Positions 25,274 to 32,256 of a stretch of 55,961 bases of DNA are shown piece by piece (position 1 is the first letter of the stretch; every line of letters begins with the position of its first letter). Position numbers and translations under genes: made by a program. This DNA is from Oscillospiraceae bacterium (GTDB lineage Bacteria; Bacillota; Clostridia; Oscillospirales; Ruminococcaceae), in NCBI GenBank assembly GCA_003512525.1, contig DOQG01000011.1, forward strand, positions 6,543-62,503, given 5' to 3'. Under the pieces are notes generated by a model. The model was not told the origin of the DNA and searched no databases. It worked only from the letters and a program-made list of their open reading frames with translations.

Positions 25274-25459
25274 ATGAAAGAATTAGATGTTGTACGCCTT
25301 ACAAAAGAATTTGAAGGTCTGGCTATCGGAACAAGAGGCACTATTGTGCTTGAATATGACGGGAAATTCTTTGAGGTAGAGTTTTTTGATGATGACGGCA
25401 ACACTATAGATGTTTTCACAACGCCTGCCGACTGCATTGAACTTGAAAGAGAGTTTTAA
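25274..25459 (+). CDS. DUF4926 protein, candidate immunity or antitoxin partner
   Basis: This complete 61-residue acidic protein (MKELDVVRLTKEFEGLAIGT, then GTIVLEYDGKFFEVEFFDDD) matches the DUF4926 pattern: a small SH3-like beta barrel with DVV at the start, a Gly-Thr turn and VEF in the middle. DUF4926 genes are often placed directly after DUF6883 toxin-like genes, so it is probably the neutralising partner. The frame is intact while the toxin frame is broken, as expected if the antitoxin can outlive its toxin. An AAGGA ribosome binding site lies before the ATG. A terminator follows. Confidence 0.75.
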   Translation: MKELDVVRLTKEFEGLAIGTRGTIVLEYDGKFFEVEFFDDDGNTIDVFTTPADCIELEREF

Positions 25460-25474
25460 AACTGAATATTACAT

Positions 25475-25505
25475 AAGAGCTTCTCACACGAGAGGCTCTT
25501 TTTTA
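25475..25505 (+). terminator. Terminator after the DUF4926 gene
   Basis: AAGAGCTTCTC and GAGAGGCTCTT pair around ACAC, followed by a run of T. It closes the toxin operon 16 bases after the stop codon. Confidence 0.85.
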
Positions 25506-25531
25506 TTTCAAATCGAAAGGAATGATTTAGT

Positions 25532-25663
25532 ATGGAGTTAGTAATTGCAGAAAAGCCAAGTGTAGGTATCGCTCTGGCGAAGGCTCTCGGTGTAACCGAC
25601 AAGAAGGACGGATACATCGAGGGCAAAGCAGATACAGCGACAAATTTTTGTTCACTTTTATAG
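25532..25663 (+). pseudogene. Truncated 5' end of DNA topoisomerase III gene
   Basis: After a good GAAAGGA site, the ATG at 25532 starts MELVIAEKPSVGIALAKALG and continues with DKKDGYIEGKA, which is the TOPRIM-domain start of topoisomerase III (TopB; LVIAEKPSV is diagnostic). After about 40 codons the homology stops exactly where the right long direct repeat begins (25651), and a stop codon inside the repeat ends the frame at 25663. A full enzyme has about 700 residues. TopB is a usual cargo of integrative conjugative elements, so this marks the broken right edge of such an element. Confidence 0.85.
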
Positions 25664-25766
25664 CTAACAAATAAAAAAAACGGTCATTCTCCTTAAATCG
25701 GAGATATGACCGTTTTTTTATAGATTTTCGTATTCGCAACACTTGGGGAAATTTTTTAAAAAATTT
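25651..25766 (+). repeat. Right long direct repeat with duplicated ppdK terminator
   Basis: The second copy of 22749-22868, including the whole terminator hairpin (about 25678-25718). It differs mainly in the length of A-runs. This copy leads directly into the promoter region of the sigma-factor operon, so it keeps the right-hand side of the presumed original locus. Confidence 0.9.
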
Positions 25767-25775
25767 CAAATTCAG

Positions 25776-25801
25776 TGTAAGAATTTCGCTTCTCAAACGT
25801 T
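25776..25801 (+). promoter_or_regulatory. Putative ECF-type promoter upstream of the sigma operon
   Basis: TGTAAG at 25776-25781 and CGTT at 25798-25801 with 16 bases between, including the shared TTTCGCTT core. The same arrangement stands in front of the secreted-protein gene at 27231-27256. The pair fits an extracytoplasmic sigma factor that controls itself and a target. Confidence 0.6.
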
Positions 25802-25899
25802 ATATATATAGAGAGATAAATTTTCAAGCTTTTTTCTGACTGCGACCGCAACGAAAGCTTGATATTTAAAAATTTCCCACGATTTTTCTTATCTGAGTG

Positions 25900-25928
25900 T
25901 TGACAATTTAAATAATTATTGATAAAAT
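25900..25928 (+). promoter_or_regulatory. Sigma-A promoter of the ECF sigma gene
   Basis: TTGACA at 25900-25905 and TAAAAT at 25923-25928 with a 17-base spacer, 55 bases before the start codon. It would supply basal sigma factor independent of the ECF-type box upstream. Confidence 0.7.
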
Positions 25929-25982
25929 TGAAATAGCATAAATAATATGATAATGATATGAATTGTCACAGGGGGAATAGTT

Positions 25983-26525
25983 TTGCTCTCCGTATATCTG
26001 GCTATGGTCGGTACTGATGAAGAAAAGGACACCATAACCCGGCTTTACAAGACATATAAGAAATTTCTTTTCAGTATAAGTATGTCTATCCTTAATAATT
26101 ACGCAGACGCTGAAGACGCAGTTCACGAAACATTTGTACGGATAATCAAAAATCTGTCTAAGATAAAAGATGTTGAGTCGACTAAAACAAAGAGTTTTGT
26201 TGCTATCATAGTACGCAATATCTGTTATGATATGCTCAGAAAAGGAAGCCGTGAAACCTTATTTGATGACAGCGATCTGAAAGAATATATTGTCGCCGAT
26301 ACAGAAAAAGAAGCCGAGATCAGACTGGACTATGAATCGGTTATGAACAATATACACCACCTCTCACCGTTACTTAAAAATATTGCGACCTTATATTTTG
26401 TAATGCAGTACTCAGTGTCTGAAATCGGTGAAATTCTCGAGTTGAGCGATTCTGCCGTTTACTCCGGCATCTCACGCGCAAGAAGAATTTTAGCAGCGAA
26501 GAAAGGAGAAAATAGAAATGAATGA
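25983..26525 (+). CDS. ECF RNA polymerase sigma factor
   Basis: A 180-residue sigma-70 family protein of the ECF class. Region 2 is KFLFSISMSILNNYADAEDA near 26-45 with HETFVRIIKNLSKI following; region 4 has LYFVMQYSVSEIGEILELSD near 135-154 and SGISRARRILAAKK as recognition helix end. The start is TTG at 25983 behind a CAGGGGGAA site. Its 3' end overlaps the membrane-anchored next gene by eight bases, the standard sigma/anti-sigma arrangement. Its regulon probably includes the secreted-protein gene downstream, judged by shared promoter boxes. Confidence 0.9.
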   Translation: MLSVYLAMVGTDEEKDTITRLYKTYKKFLFSISMSILNNYADAEDAVHETFVRIIKNLSKIKDVESTKTKSFVAIIVRNICYDMLRKGSRETLFDDSDLKEYIVADTEKEAEIRLDYESVMNNIHHLSPLLKNIATLYFVMQYSVSEIGEILELSDSAVYSGISRARRILAAKKGENRNE

Positions 26526-27210
26526 AGACATCATAATATCACAGGTGCTTAAAAACGTACTCATATCTGATATAGAAGATTACGACCGGCTGCCTCAATA
26601 TAAGATCTCACACGAGCTCGACCGCCGGATATCAACGCTGATCACAGACAATACCGAATCGGTTAAAACAAAAAAACGCAGACCTATACCCTTTAAGCGC
26701 CGTCTGCTGATTGCCGCCATTATTATAATCACTATGGCGGTGCTTACCGGCGGAATTACAGTCATAACCCGTAATCTCGGTATGTTCAAAATAAAACAAT
26801 ATGATATTTTCTCTATGATGACCGTTGAAGATGCTGAGGATGGACCGATAGCGTTTACCGATAAATACCGCCTTGTAATGGACTTCTCTCAATATACAAA
26901 AGACATTATCGGCGATATCGAATATATGTACGCTGTGCAATATAAAAGCAAAACAAACGAACGGCAAATTATTTTTTCACAAACATTAAAAAATGCGTAT
27001 GGGATAGCACGACTCAATACGGAAAATGCTATAACGTATCCCGAACGGATTGAAATCGGCGGCAATAAAGATGCCTTCTATTTTGAGACCTACAAGCATG
27101 ATAAAGTGCTTATCTGGAAAATGGGCGATTCAATAATAGAGCTTGTCACATACGGATTTAACAAAACTGAACTAATCGAACTATCAAAATTTGTGCAAAA
27201 AGTAGAATAA
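26518..27210 (+). CDS. Membrane anti-sigma factor with DUF4367-like sensor part
   Basis: This 230-residue protein has a cytoplasmic segment of about 65 residues (a probable sigma-binding part), a stretch of basic residues (KTKKRRPIPFKRR), one membrane helix near 66-86 and an external domain of about 140 residues. The external part ends in KVLIWKMGDSIIELVTYGFN and ELIELSKFVQKVE, which matches the DUF4367 style found in clostridial anti-sigma proteins. No zinc-binding HxxxCxxC motif is present at the N-terminus, so it is not a ZAS-type factor. Translation is coupled to the sigma gene. The inducing signal is unknown. Confidence 0.75.
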   Translation: MNEDIIISQVLKNVLISDIEDYDRLPQYKISHELDRRISTLITDNTESVKTKKRRPIPFKRRLLIAAIIIITMAVLTGGITVITRNLGMFKIKQYDIFSMMTVEDAEDGPIAFTDKYRLVMDFSQYTKDIIGDIEYMYAVQYKSKTNERQIIFSQTLKNAYGIARLNTENAITYPERIEIGGNKDAFYFETYKHDKVLIWKMGDSIIELVTYGFNKTELIELSKFVQKVE

Positions 27211-27230
27211 TAATTTTTTTCAAATTTTTA

Positions 27231-27256
27231 TGTAAGATTTTCGCTTTTCATACGTT
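27231..27256 (+). promoter_or_regulatory. Putative ECF-type promoter of the secreted-protein gene
   Basis: TGTAAG at 27231-27236 and CGTT at 27253-27256, with a 16-base spacer of nearly the same sequence as at 25782-25797. The upstream TTTCAAAT is shared too. The start codon lies 52 bases downstream. Confidence 0.65.
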
Positions 27257-27257
27257 C

Positions 27258-27287
27258 TAATATTAGAGGGGTAACTCTCTAATATTA
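27258..27287 (+). promoter_or_regulatory. Perfect 11-bp hairpin at the mRNA 5' end
   Basis: TAATATTAGAG pairs with CTCTAATATTA around GGGTAACT, beginning directly after the -10 box and ending 21 bases before the start codon. It would form at or near the 5' end of the secreted-protein mRNA. It could stabilise the message or serve as a DNA operator. Confidence 0.6.
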
Positions 27288-27308
27288 AAATTCAAGGAGA
27301 ATAAGCGT

Positions 27309-27716
27309 ATGAAAAAATTTGTATCCATTCTTTTGGCCGTATGCATCATGATGGGCATATGTGTAACAGCCTCGGCTGCTGCTGCAGACACCTATGATCT
27401 CAGCACAGCAACGAAATCCTGCGTCCTGACGATCTCGTCAGGCAGAGCTGATTTTACCAGCAGGTTTTTCGACTCAGACACTTCGATCAAATCCGTCAGA
27501 ATTGATCAGACACTCGAAAAGCACTCATTCCTATGGTTCTGGGACTCACTGGGCAAGTGGAACTTAACAACGTATGATAATACAGCAATATGTTCCAATG
27601 CGAAGAGAGGGCTTACAAGCGGTACATACAGAGTTAAGTCTGACTTTACAGTCACTTATAATAACGGTCATAAAGAAACCGTAACAGTCTACAGTAACGA
27701 AAAGAAAATAGCATAA
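27309..27716 (+). CDS. Small secreted protein, probable ECF target
   Basis: A 135-residue protein with a clear signal peptide (MKKF, then hydrophobic SILLAVCIMMGICVTASA, cleavage near residue 23-26). The mature part of about 110 residues is beta-rich, with no known catalytic motif, two Cys (near 37 and 97) and several Trp (FLWFWDSLGKW). It ends in TVTYNNGHKETVTVYSNEKK. I do not recognise the family. A strong AAGGAG site precedes the ATG. Because its promoter matches that of the sigma operon, it may be an envelope-stress effector or the ligand sensed by the anti-sigma factor. Confidence 0.7.
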   Translation: MKKFVSILLAVCIMMGICVTASAAAADTYDLSTATKSCVLTISSGRADFTSRFFDSDTSIKSVRIDQTLEKHSFLWFWDSLGKWNLTTYDNTAICSNAKRGLTSGTYRVKSDFTVTYNNGHKETVTVYSNEKKIA

Positions 27717-27728
27717 CAGTGCACAAAA

Positions 27729-27761
27729 ACAGCGCACAGCGGAGTACCTGCTGTGCGCTGT
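27729..27761. terminator. Strong hairpin between convergent operons
   Basis: ACAGCGCACAGC and GCTGTGCGCTGT form a perfect 12-bp stem around a nine-base loop, A-rich before and T-rich after. It separates the secreted-protein gene from the convergent glycan operon and can end transcription from both sides. Confidence 0.85.
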
Positions 27762-27821
27762 TTATATATGCTGTAATGATAGTGATTTTTGCGTTGTTTT
27801 TATATCTTACAAATATTAAAA

Positions 27822-28739
27822 TTATATGGACTTTATCCATTTTACCGTTTCAGCGAGTCCTTCTTCAAAAGAATACTGATTATTAAAGCCGGTATCTTTT
27901 TTCAATTCATCGATGGAAAACCACTCCATATTATAAACAATTCCATCATCAGGTCGCTTTCCTAACGCAATTTCAGCACCCTCCCCCATTGCGGTCGGAA
28001 TTTGCACAAGATAATCCTTTAACAATCTTGGCGCGCCGCTTCCGAGAAAATAAAAATCATGATTGACCTTTTTTTCACCCAACAGATAGATGGCATTAAC
28101 AATATCAGAAATATAAACAAAATCATATGGTTGGTTTCCTTGGGAAAACTCCGGAATATTTCCTTTTTTTAATTCACCGAGAGCATATGAAATAAGATTT
28201 CCCGATTTATTGAGCGGACCGTATATGTTTGAAAATTGCATCCATACAAACGGCATTCCTATTGAGCGACAGAATATGTTGAGCAAAATACGAGTATTTT
28301 TCTTTGCTGCGCCGTATATCATATTCTGAGATACGCCGATGGAACTGTCCTCAACAACATTATCAATAATGCGTTCTGTTATTGTGCCTGCACAAAGAAA
28401 CTTTTTGCACTCCAGTTCTTTCGCCGCTTTTGCCGCATCACAACTGTATTTTGAATTAAGAAGTTGTGTTTCGTAATTTGCTCTTAGCGGTCCTGCCGAG
28501 CCGACCCATGCAAGATGATAAAAACAATCAAAACCTCTCTCATCAATGCGGTCAACAAGATTTGCGATTTCAGATAACTCACAATAAACTATCTTAAGCC
28601 CCGGTAATTGCTTTATATCATCTATATTTTCATTGGTATCCTTGATTATTGCGGTAACTTGCACGTTCTGCGAACAAAGTTTTTTCACCAGCCAGGTGCC
28701 GACAAAACCATTCGCACCTGTTACAATTGCATTTTTCAT
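27822..28739 (-). CDS. NAD-dependent epimerase/dehydratase (SDR), last gene of glycan operon
   Basis: A 305-residue extended SDR enzyme acting on a nucleotide sugar. The NAD-binding glycine motif is VTGANGFVGTWLVKKL near 4-19; the active-site Tyr/Lys pair appears as YGAAKKNTRI near 147; FSNIYGPLNKSGNLI is the usual substrate-side block near 170. It is a tandem paralogue of the gene upstream (FYHLAWVGSAG and FYHFAWVGSAG; NYDFIYITD-like and PYDFVYISD). With RfbF and RfbG in the operon it probably epimerises or reduces a CDP-4-keto-6-deoxyhexose. The exact reaction cannot be read from sequence. Confidence 0.82.
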   Translation of the reverse strand: MKNAIVTGANGFVGTWLVKKLCSQNVQVTAIIKDTNENIDDIKQLPGLKIVYCELSEIANLVDRIDERGFDCFYHLAWVGSAGPLRANYETQLLNSKYSCDAAKAAKELECKKFLCAGTITERIIDNVVEDSSIGVSQNMIYGAAKKNTRILLNIFCRSIGMPFVWMQFSNIYGPLNKSGNLISYALGELKKGNIPEFSQGNQPYDFVYISDIVNAIYLLGEKKVNHDFYFLGSGAPRLLKDYLVQIPTAMGEGAEIALGKRPDDGIVYNMEWFSIDELKKDTGFNNQYSFEEGLAETVKWIKSI

Positions 28740-28761
28740 TGTTTCACCTCAAACGAAATGA

Positions 28762-29673
28762 TTACTGTTTCTTTATCCATTCCATAGTCTTTTTAGTACC
28801 TTCAGCAAATGACACTTCCGGAGCAAATCCTGTATGTTCTTTCAGTAAATCAATGCTGAACTTTTCTACAGGCATATTTATTCCCGTAAAAGGAATATCT
28901 CCGAAAATAAAATCAAGCTGAGGAGAAACAGCGCTTTTCATTTCAAGTAAGAACTCCTTGAGAGGTTTTGCGTTTCCGCTTCCTATTACATATGTGCAAT
29001 GCGTATGTCCGTATTCACCCAAAAGGCGGAAAGCTTTTGCCACATCGGTAATATAAATAAAATCATAATTCTGCACACCGGACGTAAACGAGGGGGATTC
29101 ACCGGCAATTATTTTACGCAAAGTTGTATTGACAAGTCTTGGAGATAACTCTCCCGGTCCATATGAATTTGTAATGTTCGCCCATATAAGCTTTATTCCA
29201 AGCTGAGTTGCAACGCTGGCTGCCATTGTATGAGCCACAAGCTTACCGCTTCCGTATATGTATCCTGCGCCCGGCTTATTGCCATTTGTATAAACAGCAG
29301 CGATAGTTTCCTGTTCCATTATGCTACCTGCACACACAAAAGATGTACAGCCGATCTTATTGGCAGATCTGAGGCAATCTATCGTCCATTTGGCGTTTTC
29401 CAGTTGAAGGCTGCAGTTTGCTCTTGCCTCTCCTGCTGAACCTACCCATGCAAAATGATAAAAGACATCACTGTTTTTTACGCGTTCATCGGATTCTATA
29501 TCCGCGATACTATCTATGCTGCAAGGAATAAATGTGAGCAAATCGCTTTCCGGTAAGTTTCCGCAACAGCCATTGAGATCAATAGCAACGACCTCAATAT
29601 TTTTCGCAAGTAATTCCCTTACCAGTGCACTTCCTACAAAGCCGTTCGCACCGGTAACTATTGCTTTATTCAA
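28762..29673 (-). CDS. NAD-dependent epimerase/dehydratase (SDR), tandem paralogue
   Basis: A 303-residue extended SDR. Visible are VTGANGFVGSALVRELLAKN near 5-24, an acidic residue in VVAIDLNG near 28-35 that favours NAD over NADP, AGSIMEQE near 115, the catalytic YIYGSGKL near 137, and NITNSYGPGELSPR near 165. It overlaps the acyltransferase gene upstream by eight bases and is separated from its downstream paralogue by 22 bases. By-eye similarity to the paralogue is strong throughout, so the two arose by tandem duplication and may catalyse successive steps (epimerisation and 4-keto reduction). Confidence 0.82.
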   Translation of the reverse strand: MNKAIVTGANGFVGSALVRELLAKNIEVVAIDLNGCCGNLPESDLLTFIPCSIDSIADIESDERVKNSDVFYHFAWVGSAGEARANCSLQLENAKWTIDCLRSANKIGCTSFVCAGSIMEQETIAAVYTNGNKPGAGYIYGSGKLVAHTMAASVATQLGIKLIWANITNSYGPGELSPRLVNTTLRKIIAGESPSFTSGVQNYDFIYITDVAKAFRLLGEYGHTHCTYVIGSGNAKPLKEFLLEMKSAVSPQLDFIFGDIPFTGINMPVEKFSIDLLKEHTGFAPEVSFAEGTKKTMEWIKKQ

Positions 29674-30330
29674 GGATATGACCCCCTTTTAGATTTTGCG
29701 CTTCACAATCTTTTGCATATTGCTCGGCTGATTTTCTGTCCCAGTTGATATTAGTCTTTATTACTTTAGCCGGATTTCCACCGACTATTACATTTGTTTC
29801 GGTGAACTTCTTCGTTATGAGAGCCCCTGCCGCCGCAATGCTATTATCATTTAGAAATGTATTTTTCATAAATAAGACATTACAACAAACCCACACATGG
29901 TTTCCGATAATACAGCTTCCACCTTTGTTGATAAGTTGTTTTGTTGTAATATCGTAAATAGCGTGACCGTCTTCTGTCCTGAGCTGTATGCCAAAAGAAA
30001 ACATACAGTTGTTGCCGATCTCTATTCTGTTTCCCGACTCAGGCAAAGTGAGCATAGCTCCGTTACAGCAAAAATTCTTTCCTATGTTTACTCGTCTGTT
30101 ATTTACAGGTGTACTCATCAAAATACTGGTGTTTTTAATATCAGCACCTATATTTATATAGATTGAGTTACCCCCCCCGAAACCATAATATGGAAATTGT
30201 TAAATGAATACCCATCAACTATGGTAACAGTATTCCCGTCGCCATTGAACGTTATATCAAGTCCCTTGAAGTAATTTTCCGGAACTGATTGTTTTACTCC
30301 GTTTTTTACGAGAAAAACATTATTTGACAT
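29666..30330 (-). pseudogene. Left-handed beta-helix acyltransferase, interrupted at poly-G (probably phase-variable)
   Basis: The gene starts MSNNVFLVKNGVKQSVPENY at 30330 behind an AGGAG site, overlapping the rfbG end by 11 bases. It runs to ...FHIMVSGG and then into eight G (30178-30171), where the frame shifts and stops ten codons later. With nine G (or six) it would read on as GGGNSIYINIGADIKNTSIL into the intact remainder: IGKNFCCNGAM, IEIGNNCMFSFGIQLRTEDG (with HAIYD), IGNHVWVCCNVLF, VGGNPAKVIK. These are hexapeptide repeats and the catalytic His of the maltose/NodL/WcaF-type O-acetyltransferases. Full length would be about 221 residues. In this sequence the gene is OFF. Confidence 0.85.
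30171..30178 (-). repeat. Homopolymer of eight G (coding strand) in the acyltransferase gene
   Basis: Eight consecutive C on the plus strand. The tract sits exactly at the junction of the two half-frames. Runs of this length in otherwise balanced sequence are classical sites of slipped-strand mispairing. Confidence 0.85.
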
Positions 30331-31384
30331 TAAATTTCTCCTGATAATCATCTATCTGTTTATTCATAACAGCATTTACATCTTCGCCGTTAAGATATGC
30401 CATAGTCCACTCTGCTACTTTTTCAAGTGCATCGCTTATATGCCATACAGGTTTCCAACCAAATACTGATTTCATTTTGGAGCAGTCGAGCTTCAGAAAA
30501 TTCGCTTCATGCGGTGCATTTTGCTCTGCGCAGTTTATCCAACTGAGCTTTCCGTCGCATTTATCACAGAATTGCTGAACAAGCTCACCTGTAGTAACGC
30601 AATCACATTCATCGGGACCGATATTGTAGTTTCCGCTGTATCTGATATCCTGATACTGACGCATAGCGATCAAAAGATATCCATGGAGCGATTCGAGAAC
30701 ATGCTGATACGGCCTTGTTGAATGAGGATTTCTGATGGCAATATCCTTATTTGCTTCAAGTGCTCTCACGCAATCGGGGATAATTCTGTCATCTGAAAAG
30801 TCGCCGCCGCCTATTACATTGCCTGCTCTTGCTGTCGAAATGGCAGTGCGATCATCAGCGAAAAAGCTCTTTTTGTAGCTGCTTGTAACGAGTTCCGAGC
30901 ATGACTTACTGTTTGAATACGGATCATAACCGTCAAGTCTTTCGTTTTCTCTGTAACCCCATTCCCATTCGCGATTTTCGTATACCTTATCGGTAGTTAC
31001 ATTAAGAAAAGACTTCACGCAAGGGAAAAGGCGTACACATTCAAGAATGTTTACAGTACCCATAACGTTAGTGTCATATGTATATACAGGATTTTGATAG
31101 CTTGTCCTTACTATAGGCTGAGCCGCAAGATGGAGCACGATTTCAGGCTGTGATTTTTCAAATGTCTTTTTAAGCAACTCGAGATCGCGGATATCTCCGA
31201 TAACCGACGTGATCTTCTTCTCTATCCCACACACCTTGAAAAGTGAAGGATCTGTAGGCGATTCAAGAGAATATCCGGTAACATTAGCACCGAGTTTCTC
31301 CAGAATAAAACAAAGCCACGAACCTTTAAAGCCGGTATGTCCTGTTACAAGGACATTTTTGCCTTTGTAAAATGATAAATCCAT
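30320..31384 (-). CDS. rfbG: CDP-glucose 4,6-dehydratase
   Basis: A 354-residue SDR enzyme that converts CDP-glucose to CDP-4-keto-6-deoxyglucose. It begins MDLSFYKGKNVLVTGHTGFK, and GFKGSWLCFILEKLGANVTG is the family's hallmark NAD motif. HLAAQPIVRTSYQNPVYTYD (about residues 78-97), TTDKVYENREWEWGYRE near 124 and the catalytic Tyr/Lys in YDPYSNSKSCSE near 148 are all typical of RfbG rather than RfbB. The open frame extends 18 codons further upstream, but the ATG at 31384 has the AAAGGAA site. The gene follows rfbF by 44 bases. Confidence 0.93.
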   Translation of the reverse strand: MDLSFYKGKNVLVTGHTGFKGSWLCFILEKLGANVTGYSLESPTDPSLFKVCGIEKKITSVIGDIRDLELLKKTFEKSQPEIVLHLAAQPIVRTSYQNPVYTYDTNVMGTVNILECVRLFPCVKSFLNVTTDKVYENREWEWGYRENERLDGYDPYSNSKSCSELVTSSYKKSFFADDRTAISTARAGNVIGGGDFSDDRIIPDCVRALEANKDIAIRNPHSTRPYQHVLESLHGYLLIAMRQYQDIRYSGNYNIGPDECDCVTTGELVQQFCDKCDGKLSWINCAEQNAPHEANFLKLDCSKMKSVFGWKPVWHISDALEKVAEWTMAYLNGEDVNAVMNKQIDDYQEKFNVK

Positions 31385-31428
31385 GTTATTTAATTCCTTT
31401 CCTGTGCTATAAAACATAACGCTTGATG

Positions 31429-32205
31429 TCAGTCCCACTTTTTCCAGGGAGCATTGTTTTCGGAAAGAAGCTTCTCCAGATATTCTTTATCTCTCATCGT
31501 ATCCATGCACTGCCAGAAGCCGTAATGCTTATAGGCGGAAATCTGATTTTCTTCTGCAAGCTTCTCGAGCGGCTCACGCTCAAATACAGTTGAATCGCCG
31601 TCGATATAGGCAAATACTTCCGGTTCAACAACCATAAATCCGCCGTTTATCCAACCGCCATCCTCTTTTTTCTTTTCAGCAAAAGCCGTCACGCCGTCCG
31701 TATCATCGATATTAAGCATACCGAAGCGTCCACCGGGCTGAATTGCTGTCATAGTTACATAACGCTTGTTTTCTTTATGAAATTCTAAAAGCTTGTTTAC
31801 ATCGATATCGCATACGCCGTCACCGTATGTAAGCATAAACGGCTCATCGCCGATGTATTTCTGTATTCTCTTTATTCTTCCTCCGGTCATTGTATTGAGT
31901 CCGGTATCTACAACGGTTACCTTCCACGGTTCAGACGTGTTATTGTGAATCTTTATTTTGTTATGATCTGTAAAATCGTATGTGATGTCAGAACGGTGAA
32001 GAAAATAATTCGAGAAAAACTCTTTTATCACGTGTTGTTTATATCCACAGCATATCACAAATTCGTTAAATCCGTAATAAGAATAGGACTTCATAATATG
32101 CCAGAGTATCGGCATTCCACCTATCTCAATCATCGGCTTTGGCTTCAGATGGCTCTCTTCCGATATTCTTGTGCCAAAACCTCCTGCTAAAAGTACGACT
32201 TTCAT
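31429..32205 (-). CDS. rfbF: Glucose-1-phosphate cytidylyltransferase
   Basis: The 258-residue enzyme makes CDP-glucose from CTP and glucose 1-phosphate. The nucleotide-binding LAGGFGTRISEESHLKPKPM is near residues 5-24, followed by IGGMPILWHIM. MLTYGDGVCDIDVNKLLEFH near 124 and GWINGGFMVVEPE near 170 are diagnostic for RfbF. The upstream ATG at 32244 would add 13 residues, but ATG 32205 has AAAGGAATT in the correct place. It and RfbG are the only enzymes here that directly make a CDP-hexose. Confidence 0.94.
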   Translation of the reverse strand: MKVVLLAGGFGTRISEESHLKPKPMIEIGGMPILWHIMKSYSYYGFNEFVICCGYKQHVIKEFFSNYFLHRSDITYDFTDHNKIKIHNNTSEPWKVTVVDTGLNTMTGGRIKRIQKYIGDEPFMLTYGDGVCDIDVNKLLEFHKENKRYVTMTAIQPGGRFGMLNIDDTDGVTAFAEKKKEDGGWINGGFMVVEPEVFAYIDGDSTVFEREPLEKLAEENQISAYKHYGFWQCMDTMRDKEYLEKLLSENNAPWKKWD

Positions 32206-32256
32206 TGTAATAAATTCCTTTCTGTTTATATGACCTATTTCCAACGATAAACCATA

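Larger units (their letters stand above)
22869..25650 (+). mobile_element. Integrative-element remnant between the long direct repeats
   Basis: The 2.8 kb between the two repeat copies carries accessory genes in the style of Firmicutes integrative conjugative elements: an XRE/ImmA pair, DUF4417, a candidate toxin pair and a cut topoisomerase III gene. The left edge (GGCTCTTTGTCAATAGTTGG) resembles an ISL3-type terminus, but this is a weak impression. At 22928-22996 two short acidic C-terminal tails ending in stops (such as DTVDEETNDDEE) look like leftovers of a deleted gene, and an AAGCCTGA/TCAGGCTT stem lies at 23004-23023. There is no integrase or transposase, so the unit is immobile alone. 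Codon use is more A/T-rich than in ppdK. Confidence 0.7.

Noticed and set aside
30154..30351. Separate 65-residue gene upstream of the acyltransferase part
   Set aside because: It is the first half of the acyltransferase, cut off by the poly-G frameshift, not an independent gene.
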